This document shows, piece by piece, positions 1-5,801 of a DNA stretch of 12,877 bases (positions within the stretch are counted from its first letter, which is position 1; each line of letters opens with the position of its first letter). The notes beneath the pieces were generated by a model. It did no database searches. It had not been told where the DNA came from and was given only the letters and a program-made list of their open reading frames with translations. A program made the position numbers and the translations under genes. The stretch lies in NCBI GenBank assembly GCA_002733945.2, contig NVXO02000003.1, forward strand, positions 279,352 to 292,228, in the 5' to 3' direction. Source of the DNA: Sulfurimonas sp. Its GTDB lineage: Bacteria; Campylobacterota; Campylobacteria; Campylobacterales; Sulfurimonadaceae.

Positions 1-57
1 AACCGTGTTGTTTACGATATATCTAGTAAACCACCTGCAACCATAGAGTGGGAGTAG
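1..57 (+). CDS. guaA: GMP synthase (glutamine-hydrolysing), C-terminal end only
   Basis: Partial gene: only the last 18 codons and the TAG stop (55-57) are inside the window. They read NRVVYDISSKPPATIEWE, which matches the strongly conserved C-terminus of GuaA (RVVYDIS-KPP-TIEWE). GuaA converts XMP to GMP using glutamine and ATP, and this end belongs to its dimerisation domain. The stop codon lies inside a hairpin that leads into hemD, with only 18 nt between the two genes, so the two are probably cotranscribed. Identification rests on the C-terminal signature alone, which is highly characteristic. Confidence 0.9.
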   Translation, partial: NRVVYDISSKPPATIEWE

Positions 58-75
58 AGATTTTTCTCTCCTCCT
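50..75 (+). promoter_or_regulatory. Hairpin spanning the guaA stop and ending at the hemD start
   Basis: Bases 50-60 pair with 65-75: four pairs plus an end wobble outside, one T/C mismatch (55/70), then five pairs closed by a TTTT loop (61-64). The stem contains the guaA stop codon and its 3' arm abuts the hemD ATG at 76. The only purine-rich tract near hemD (51-60) is the 5' arm, so it would be sequestered when folded. No T-run follows, so it does not look like a terminator. A role in translational coupling is inference. Confidence 0.45.
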
Positions 76-699
76 ATGAAACCTTACCTTTTCTCTACCT
101 CTTCTCATCCTGACACTATTCATGTAAATCCCTTAGAAATATCTTTTTTACAACCTGCTATAGAATTTTCTCAGTACGATTATCTTATTTTGACTTCAAA
201 ACAAGCGGTTAGAGCTTTAAGTAAATACAAGTATGACGATTATAAAGAGAAACAAGGGCTCTGTATCTCAAAGGCTACAGCTCAAAGTTTTAAAGATGCC
301 AATGGAAAGGTTTTAAAGATTGGAACTGGTTATGGAGATAACTTATCAGAAATAATTACTTCGTATCCAAAAGATACAAAATGGCTCTATTTAAGAGCCA
401 AAGAAGTAGCCTCTAATTTTGCTGAAGTAACACGTAGTTGTGGGTATTGTATAGATGAAATTGTAGTGTATAAGAGTAGCTGTTCATTAAATGTAAAAAC
501 TGTTAAAATTACACAAAAAGCAATACTAATATTTACATCTCCCTCAAGTGTAAAATGTTTCTTAAAGTATCACAAATTAAATGAAGACTATAGTGTGATA
601 GTTATTGGAAAGACAACAGCAAAGGCTATCCCTCCATATATTAAGCCTATTATTGCCAATGAACCAAGTATAGAAAGTTGTTTAAAAATAATTAATTAG
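76..699 (+). CDS. hemD: Uroporphyrinogen-III synthase
   Basis: A 207-residue cytoplasmic protein of the HemD family, which cyclises hydroxymethylbilane to uroporphyrinogen III with inversion of ring D, a branch point for haem, sirohaem and cobalamin. Visible family features are a YLILTSKQAV segment (about 36-45), a WLYLRAKEVA segment (103-112), a VVYKSSC stretch at the domain crossover (130-136), the FTSPSSVKCF motif (153-162) and VIGKTTA (176-182). HemD is very divergent in sequence, so the call depends on this motif order and on length, which is slightly short for the family. The start at 76 is the only reasonable ATG and has no clear Shine-Dalgarno, because the region is a pyrimidine-rich hairpin arm. 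It lies 18 nt after guaA, suggesting translational coupling. Confidence 0.85.
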   Translation: MKPYLFSTSSHPDTIHVNPLEISFLQPAIEFSQYDYLILTSKQAVRALSKYKYDDYKEKQGLCISKATAQSFKDANGKVLKIGTGYGDNLSEIITSYPKDTKWLYLRAKEVASNFAEVTRSCGYCIDEIVVYKSSCSLNVKTVKITQKAILIFTSPSSVKCFLKYHKLNEDYSVIVIGKTTAKAIPPYIKPIIANEPSIESCLKIIN

Positions 700-706
700 T
701 TATAAT
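678..706 (+). promoter_or_regulatory. Sigma70-type promoter for the hybrid histidine kinase gene
   Basis: TTGTTT at 678-683 and a perfect TATAAT at 701-706 are separated by 17 nt. Transcription would start around 712-714, giving a leader of about 20 nt that contains the AAGGGG ribosome binding site (724-729) before the ATG at 734. The -35 box lies inside the 3' end of hemD, so the kinase gene can be transcribed separately from guaA-hemD. Confidence 0.6.
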
Positions 707-733
707 AAAAAAGAATAGAGCAAAAGGGGTGTT

Positions 734-3376
734 ATGAGATTTTTTTTGTTATTAAGTATTAGTGTATATATATTATTTGGAACTATTTTAAATGCAGAAT
801 ATCTTAGAAGTATAAGAATAGGCTCTTTCGCCTCACAAAAAGATGTCCAAAACTCTCTCAAAGAAATCAATCTTTTTGTTTTGGAACATGAAAATATAAC
901 ACGACTTCAAGAGACAAGTAAGTTTATTTTTAAAGCTAGACCCTCTGGCGACTTCTATATAACTTTGGTAGAACCATTTACAGATAGAACTACACTTCAA
1001 AAAGTCTTAGATATCCTGCGTTTAGAATACTCAGACATATATGTTACAAAACTCAAAACAAAACCATTAGAAGTAGAAAAAGACAGTTTAGATCTTAAAG
1101 TAATTGCTATAAGTGAAACTCAAACAGAAGTAGTGCAAGAAGAGAAGAAAACTGAGGCAGCTAAAAGGATTGAGATAATTAAAGAAAATGTATTTGAAGC
1201 GACTATACATGAAGAAGTGTATCCACAAGAAAGTCTAGAAGTACAGATAGAGCCTATTGAAAAAGAAATTCAAGCTACAGTTACACCTGAAGAAAAAAGT
1301 ACAAATTCATATGCATATAAAATAGTATTATTTATTTTATTACTAATAGTTGTTTTATTAGTATATTTCCTCTTTCGAACTAAAAAAAAGAAAGAAACAT
1401 ACATAAACAAAGTATTGATTCAAGATGAACAATTAGAGAAACTAAAAGAAGATAATTATGCAAAAGATAAATTACTCTCTCATGTAAGTCATGAACTACG
1501 TACACCTATGACAGCTATTATGGGGCTAACTCATCTAGTACTGGAAAGTGACTTAACAAAAATACAGAGTGATTATGTACAAAAAATAGAAAGTTCTTCA
1601 CAACACTTACTTAACCTTATCAATGACATACTTGATGTTTCAAAGATAAAAGCAGGTGAGCTGAAAATTGAAAAAACAGAGTTTAATATTGATGATATTT
1701 TAGAGTATGTTTTGAGTGTTAATGTCTCTATGGCCAAGAAAAATGGTGTAATTCTAGGAATGGATATATCACATAAAATTCCATCCAAAGTAATTGGGGA
1801 TTCCCTGCGTTTAGGGCAAGTACTTATAAACCTGATTGGAAATGCAGTTAAGTTTACCAATAATGGTGAAGTGACACTCAGTGTGAAAAAAGTTTCAAGT
1901 TGTGAGGGTATTAAGTTAGAGTTTTCTATCTCTGATAATGGAATTGGTATGACAGAGGAGCAGGTGCAAAGTGTGTTTAACTCTTACTATCAAGCAGATG
2001 ACTCTACAAGTAGAAAGTTTGGTGGAACAGGTTTAGGACTCTCTATCTCAAAAGAGCTAGTGGAATTAATGGGAGGAGAGATACGTGTGAGCAGTAAGAA
2101 AGGTATAGGAACTACTTTTAGTTTTACTGCAAACTTTATACTTAAAGATGCTCAAAATAAACGACAATACAGACTTCCATCTTCGTCTATGCTAGAGAAA
2201 AAAGTTCTCATTATAGATTCTTCAAACAGAAATGTTATTCCTTTAGTTAAATCTTTAGGATATTTTAACTATGTTGTAAATGTAATTACATCTTTTGAAG
2301 ATCCAGTTCTTGAAGATGCAATGCATTTTGATTTTGTTATAGTAAATCAATACAACTTAACAGCAGAGGCCATGGAAGTAATTAAGAGAATGAGAGTTGT
2401 TACACAAACAAAACTAGTCATTTTAAGTGAGCTTCACAGTAATATTGATTCTAAGTTAATTGAAAATATTGAAGTTGATTCTTATATTCAAGTGCCTTGT
2501 TCTCAACAGAGCATATTAAATATGATTATCGACCTATATGTAGCAAAAAATTTAGATAAACGTTCTCGTAAAACTACTATGAAAGATAAACTTAAAATTA
2601 TGGCAAATAAAAAAATCTTAGTGGCTGAAGATAATGAAGTAAACCAAAAAGTAATTATGGGACTTTTAGCTCAAACAGGTATTGAATTAACATTTGTAGA
2701 TGATGGGCAAGAGGCACTTGACCTTGTAAAAAAAGATATTCCCTTTGATTTACTTCTTATGGATATAAATATGCCAAATATGAATGGTTATGAAGCAAGC
2801 AGAGAGATTCGTAAAACGAGTAAATATAACAATATCCCTATTTTAGCATTGACGGGTGATGTAATGGATGATGCGATAACTAAAGCTATGCAAAGTGGTA
2901 TGCAAGGACATATCGCAAAACCGATAATAATAGATATATTCTATAAAAAAATATTTGATACACTTAGTCATGAGAGTAAAAATATAGTAGATAAAAATCT
3001 TATTAGTATTAACAACTCTAAAAAGGAAGATGGTTTTAACGAACTCTCTATAAGTGTAGGTTTAGGTAGATGTCATGGTGATGTTGAGTTTTATAAAACA
3101 ATACTAAATGATTTTACAAGTATGTATAAAAATTCAGCAACTCGTTTTGAAGAGTTATGTAGTAATGATAACTTTAGAGAAGCTAGACATATTTCAATGG
3201 ATATAAAAGATGTTGCATTGCATATTGGAGCATATAATCTATGTGAAAGTGCTGCTACTATGGAGTATGAGTTTGAAAAAGGAAGTAGAAGTAACTGGAG
3301 AGAGTTTGTTAGTTTTTATGATACAAGTTTAAGTAAACTTTTTAAAGATATAGATAAATACCTAAAACAGACTTAG
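734..3376 (+). CDS. Membrane hybrid sensor histidine kinase with SPOR-like sensor, two receiver domains and an Hpt-like tail
   Basis: 880 residues. In order: signal peptide or first membrane segment (1-21); SPOR-like alternating strand/helix periplasmic domain (about 23-108); Glu/Lys-rich linker (109-193); membrane helix (about 195-216); coiled coil; HisKA with H253 in SHELRTP; HATPase_c with N-box NLIGNAVKF (366-374), DNGIGM (401-406) and GGTGLGLS (430-437); pseudo-receiver (about 489-602); true receiver (627-745) with acidic D633, phospho-acceptor D677, T707 and K729; and an Hpt-like helical bundle (about 768-878). Two substitutions stand out: the first receiver has N538 at the expected phospho-Asp position, and the Hpt-like domain has M822 where the histidine of the HxxKG motif is expected. 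Kinase and second receiver look functional, so H253 to D677 transfer is plausible; any output partner is not visible here. Start supported by AAGGGG at 724-729. Confidence 0.9.
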   Translation: MRFFLLLSISVYILFGTILNAEYLRSIRIGSFASQKDVQNSLKEINLFVLEHENITRLQETSKFIFKARPSGDFYITLVEPFTDRTTLQKVLDILRLEYSDIYVTKLKTKPLEVEKDSLDLKVIAISETQTEVVQEEKKTEAAKRIEIIKENVFEATIHEEVYPQESLEVQIEPIEKEIQATVTPEEKSTNSYAYKIVLFILLLIVVLLVYFLFRTKKKKETYINKVLIQDEQLEKLKEDNYAKDKLLSHVSHELRTPMTAIMGLTHLVLESDLTKIQSDYVQKIESSSQHLLNLINDILDVSKIKAGELKIEKTEFNIDDILEYVLSVNVSMAKKNGVILGMDISHKIPSKVIGDSLRLGQVLINLIGNAVKFTNNGEVTLSVKKVSSCEGIKLEFSISDNGIGMTEEQVQSVFNSYYQADDSTSRKFGGTGLGLSISKELVELMGGEIRVSSKKGIGTTFSFTANFILKDAQNKRQYRLPSSSMLEKKVLIIDSSNRNVIPLVKSLGYFNYVVNVITSFEDPVLEDAMHFDFVIVNQYNLTAEAMEVIKRMRVVTQTKLVILSELHSNIDSKLIENIEVDSYIQVPCSQQSILNMIIDLYVAKNLDKRSRKTTMKDKLKIMANKKILVAEDNEVNQKVIMGLLAQTGIELTFVDDGQEALDLVKKDIPFDLLLMDINMPNMNGYEASREIRKTSKYNNIPILALTGDVMDDAITKAMQSGMQGHIAKPIIIDIFYKKIFDTLSHESKNIVDKNLISINNSKKEDGFNELSISVGLGRCHGDVEFYKTILNDFTSMYKNSATRFEELCSNDNFREARHISMDIKDVALHIGAYNLCESAATMEYEFEKGSRSNWREFVSFYDTSLSKLFKDIDKYLKQT

Positions 3377-3720
3377 TCTAGGTATTTTCTTTGTAAGCGT
3401 TTGGAAATACGAAGAAATGAATCTGTATTTAAATTATGATTTTTTAGTAAGTTTAATGCTTTTTTTAGAGAGTCTTCAGTAAATTGTTCTTAAATATTTA
3501 CAGCGCTTCTTACAAGCTAAAGTGCAAAAAAACCTTTCTTTCATATCACTAGGTACTTCTCTTTTACGATTGATATTTTTCCTGTTTCCATTAAAAAAGC
3601 TATTGGAGTAAGTATTCGTGCTGTGTTCATATCAATCTCAGGTTGCTTCTCTATAAAAAGAAACTCTATCTTTAAAACTGAATCTGCTAGGGGAAAGAAA
3701 GTCAACTCTTGTATGCTAGC
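3373..3720 (-). pseudogene. Decayed minus-strand gene broken by frameshifts, family not recognised
   Basis: Reading the minus strand from 3720 downward gives protein-like sequence that changes frame twice. The first part (about 3720-3580) includes KIEFLFIEKQPEIDMNTAR and then TPIAFLMETGK. The frame then slips near an A-run (about 3580) into VPSDMKERFFCTLACKKRCK and stops at 3476-3478. A third frame from 3489 gives 38 codons, EQFTEDSLKKALNLL to ISKRLQRKYLD, ending in TAA at 3373-3375. Restoring one A beside 3490 would join the second and third segments seamlessly. An in-frame stop lies directly upstream of 3720 and no start codon is evident, so the N-terminus is missing too. The final codons overlap the convergent kinase stop by 2 nt. 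I do not recognise the family; the middle part faintly recalls a MutL C-terminal helix, but not enough to name it. Sequencing errors are an alternative explanation for the slips. Confidence 0.5.
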
Positions 3721-3785
3721 TTAATTATTTATTGAATTTGTATTAAAATAAAATAAACATAAAACTAAATCAAGTAAAATTTTTG

Positions 3786-3791
3786 TATAAT
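3786..3791 (+). promoter_or_regulatory. -10 element upstream of the 6S-like RNA
   Basis: A perfect TATAAT at 3786-3791 in an AT-rich tract (3721-3798) would start transcription near 3798-3801, matching the first base of the RNA's closing stem. No good -35 hexamer is visible, which is common in Campylobacterota, where sigma70 promoters rely on the -10 box and upstream T/A-rich periodicity. The stretch 3721-3785 holds nothing else I can support. Confidence 0.55.
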
Positions 3792-3799
3792 TATATATA

Positions 3800-4000
3800 G
3801 ACAATCTGAGTGGTACGAATAATCGCACCAATGAGGGTTCTACATATTCAAATCGTGAACTAGTAGAACTTTCGTGAGTCAGTGCCTTCGTTTGAGTTAT
3901 GGGAACATATACGAGAAGATGCCGCCGTTAGAGAGTTCTCTCTTCACCCAAATTCGGCTTTTAGAACCAAGCCAAATGCGAAACGGCCACTCGGGTTTTC
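3800..4000 (+). ncRNA. ssrS: 6S RNA (RNA polymerase regulator), probable
   Basis: The roughly 200-nt region codes for no convincing protein and is far less AT-rich than its flanks. Its ends form a long closing stem: 3800-3813 pairs with 3987-4000, including CTGAGTGG (3806-3813) with CCACTCGG (3987-3994), with two G-U pairs and one mismatch. Inside, TCGCA (3823-3827) pairs with TGCGA (3977-3981), and GGTTCTA (3836-3842) pairs perfectly with TAGAACC (3962-3968). This gives the rod with internal loops typical of 6S RNA. A short hairpin on the 3' side (3956-3960 with 3969-3973) resembles the one in the 6S central bubble. Size, promoter, terminator and position upstream of purD fit what I recall of 6S genes in Helicobacter and Campylobacter. 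6S RNA mimics an open promoter, binds housekeeping RNA polymerase and templates short product RNAs. tmRNA, RNase P RNA and SRP RNA are excluded by missing signature motifs; another structured RNA or purD leader remains possible. Confidence 0.7.
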
Positions 4001-4006
4001 TATCAC

Positions 4007-4056
4007 AAAAGTATTTATTAAAAAGATGTGTATCTTTTTAATAAATACTTTTTTTA
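4007..4056 (+). terminator. Rho-independent terminator after the 6S-like RNA
   Basis: Bases 4007-4027 pair perfectly with 4032-4052 (21 bp, GTGT loop at 4028-4031), followed by more T's and a T-rich tract. Only two of the 21 pairs are G-C, so the stem depends on length instead of GC content. The left arm begins with four A's, so it could also act on transcripts from the minus strand. It ends less than 25 nt before the purD start codon. Confidence 0.85.
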
Positions 4057-4074
4057 TTTTATACGGAGCAATAT

Positions 4075-5340
4075 ATGAAGATTTTGATTTTAGGTAGTGG
4101 TGGACGTGAGTACTCAATTGGACGTGCAATTAAAAATGAGCAAGAAGAACACGAACTTTTTTTTCAACCTGGAAATGGAGCGACTGAGAACTTAGGTACT
4201 AATATCAATATCAAAGACTATAATGATTTAGCAACATTTGCAAAAGAGAATGAAATTGAATTAACTATAGTTGGTCCTGAAGCACCTTTAGTTGATGGTG
4301 TTGTTGATATTTTTAAGGCACAAGGTCTTACTATTTTTGGTCCCTCAGCTCAGGCTGCACAACTTGAAGGTTCAAAAGTTTATATGAAAAACTTTCTAGC
4401 AAAGTACAATATTCCAACAGCTGCATATATTGAATCCGATAGTATTGAAGAACTTTATAAGTTTACAGATACTCTTAGTACTCCAATAGTTGTCAAAGCA
4501 GATGGGCTTTGTGGTGGCAAAGGCGTTATCATTGCAACGAGTCATGATGAAGCCAAAACAGCTATCGGTGAGATGCTCAGCGGGAAAAGTTTTGGTGATG
4601 CTGGAAAAAAAGTAATTGTTGAAGAATTCCTTGATGGTTTTGAACTTTCTATGTTTGCTATTTGTGATGGTGAAGATTATATATTGCTCCAAGCAGCACA
4701 AGATCATAAACGCATTGGTAATGGCGATACTGGACCAAATACTGGTGGAATGGGTGCATATGCCCCAACACCATTGGTTGATGAGGAGTTATATCAAAAA
4801 GTAAAAGACAGAGTAATCCGTCCTACTTTAGATGGTATGAAAAAAGAGGGTGCACCTTTTGAAGGTGTCCTCTTTATCGGAATTATGGTTGTAAATGGTG
4901 AACCAATTACACTAGAATTTAATGTACGTTTTGGAGATCCTGAATGCGAGATATTGATGCCTCTAATGACATCAAGTGTATCTGAAATGTTTTATAAGGC
5001 TTCTACGAATAAACTCTCAGAAATTAATGTAGAGTTTTCATCTCAGTATGCAGTTGGTGTTGTAATGGCATCTGCTAACTATCCATATTCAAGTTCTCTG
5101 CCAGCTGAAATAGTTGAGGACGCAGTGCATCATGAGGTTATTGAAAAATACACTCATATCTCATATGCGGGTGTAATGAAAGAAGATGGTGTTTTATATG
5201 CTAGTGGTGGCCGAGTTTTAGTATGTGTAGGACTTGGTGACACTATACAAGAAGCGAGAGACAGAGCATATATGAGATGTGGACAAGTTCATTTCGTTGG
5301 TAAAAAGATTCGTACAGATATTGCTTACCAAGCACTATAG
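4075..5340 (+). CDS. purD: Phosphoribosylamine--glycine ligase (GAR synthetase)
   Basis: 421 residues, full length for PurD. It joins glycine to 5-phosphoribosylamine with ATP to make GAR, the second step of de novo purine synthesis, in the cytoplasm. Seen in the sequence: N-terminal Rossmann-like MKILILGSGGRE; VGPEAPLVDGVVD (66-78); the ATP-grasp P-loop VVKADGLCGGKGV (139-151, a slight variant of the usual ADGLAAGKGV); VEEFLDGFELS (182-192); QDHKRIGNGDTGPNTGGMGA (209-228); and the metal-binding NVRFGDPECE (283-292). The C-terminal domain contains ASGGRVLVCVGLG (376-388). GGAG at 4065-4068 is a good ribosome binding site 6 nt from the ATG. There is little room for a promoter between the preceding terminator and this site, so transcription probably comes at least partly by readthrough of the upstream RNA gene. 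Confidence 0.97.
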   Translation: MKILILGSGGREYSIGRAIKNEQEEHELFFQPGNGATENLGTNINIKDYNDLATFAKENEIELTIVGPEAPLVDGVVDIFKAQGLTIFGPSAQAAQLEGSKVYMKNFLAKYNIPTAAYIESDSIEELYKFTDTLSTPIVVKADGLCGGKGVIIATSHDEAKTAIGEMLSGKSFGDAGKKVIVEEFLDGFELSMFAICDGEDYILLQAAQDHKRIGNGDTGPNTGGMGAYAPTPLVDEELYQKVKDRVIRPTLDGMKKEGAPFEGVLFIGIMVVNGEPITLEFNVRFGDPECEILMPLMTSSVSEMFYKASTNKLSEINVEFSSQYAVGVVMASANYPYSSSLPAEIVEDAVHHEVIEKYTHISYAGVMKEDGVLYASGGRVLVCVGLGDTIQEARDRAYMRCGQVHFVGKKIRTDIAYQAL

Positions 5341-5351
5341 GATTATAAACA

Positions 5352-5801
5352 TTGAATGATGAACTAGAAAAACGTCTCCATCGTGAAGAGATTACTTTAG
5401 CACCAAACAACAAAAGAGCTGTAGCATTTTTTATAGATGAAATACTACTTTCTTTTGTACTTATTATCGCTTTATGGGATTCATTTGTGCAGGCGACATC
5501 AACAGAAGAGATGATTTTACTTACAAATAGTTTTGTTTTAGAATTTATGATAATGAAAATAATTTACCAAAGTTTTTTTGTGATGCAGTATGGCGCAACT
5601 CTAGGTAAGTTAGCAATGAAAATAAGAGTGATTGAAATTAAAACACTGAATAATCCAAATGTTTTAGTAGCACTGAATCGCGGAATTATTAGAGTGATTA
5701 GTGAGATGTTACTATACCTTGGCTTTTTGTGGGGAATACTAAATCCTGCACGACAAACTTGGCATGACTTAAGTGCTAAAACCTTAGTAGTTAATGCTTA
5801 A
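5352..5801 (+). CDS. RDD family membrane protein
   Basis: 149 residues, three predicted membrane helices (about 24-44, 60-78 and 108-130). The family signature, an Arg and Asp pair in the first helix, is present as KRAVAFFIDE (21-30). The conserved GATLGKLAMKIRVIE (81-95) and the C-terminal ARQTWHDLSAKTLVV (133-147) also match RDD proteins. The family's biochemical role is mostly unknown; some members are linked to transport or stress tolerance. The start is TTG at 5352: an in-frame TAA lies just upstream (5346-5348), the next in-frame ATG would delete the first helix and signature, and AGGA (5339-5342) overlapping the purD stop is 9 nt away. It lies 11 nt after purD and overlaps lptD by 8 nt, so all three are one operon. 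Confidence 0.88.
   Translation: MNDELEKRLHREEITLAPNNKRAVAFFIDEILLSFVLIIALWDSFVQATSTEEMILLTNSFVLEFMIMKIIYQSFFVMQYGATLGKLAMKIRVIEIKTLNNPNVLVALNRGIIRVISEMLLYLGFLWGILNPARQTWHDLSAKTLVVNA

Noticed and set aside
3382..3410. 8-bp hairpin just after the kinase stop as a possible terminator
   Set aside because: The loop is 13 nt, the stem is AT-rich and no T-run follows; it falls in the coding part of the minus-strand remnant.
3800..4000. tmRNA, RNase P RNA or a ZTP/purine riboswitch upstream of purD
   Set aside because: No tRNA-like ends or tag frame, no RNase P core motifs, and I cannot find the conserved ZTP or purine aptamer sequences; 6S fits size and structure better.
4007..4056. Inverted repeat as the end of a transposable element
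   Set aside because: The arms are 4 nt apart, no transposase or target duplication is nearby, and a T-tract follows, so it is a terminator.
3882..4097. 71-codon plus-strand open frame before purD
   Set aside because: It lies across the structured RNA and its terminator and overlaps the purD start; it has no ribosome binding site and its translation resembles no protein.
3944..4129. 61-codon minus-strand open frame opposite the RNA and purD start
   Set aside because: It arises from the palindromic terminator and antisense of purD; composition is not protein-like.
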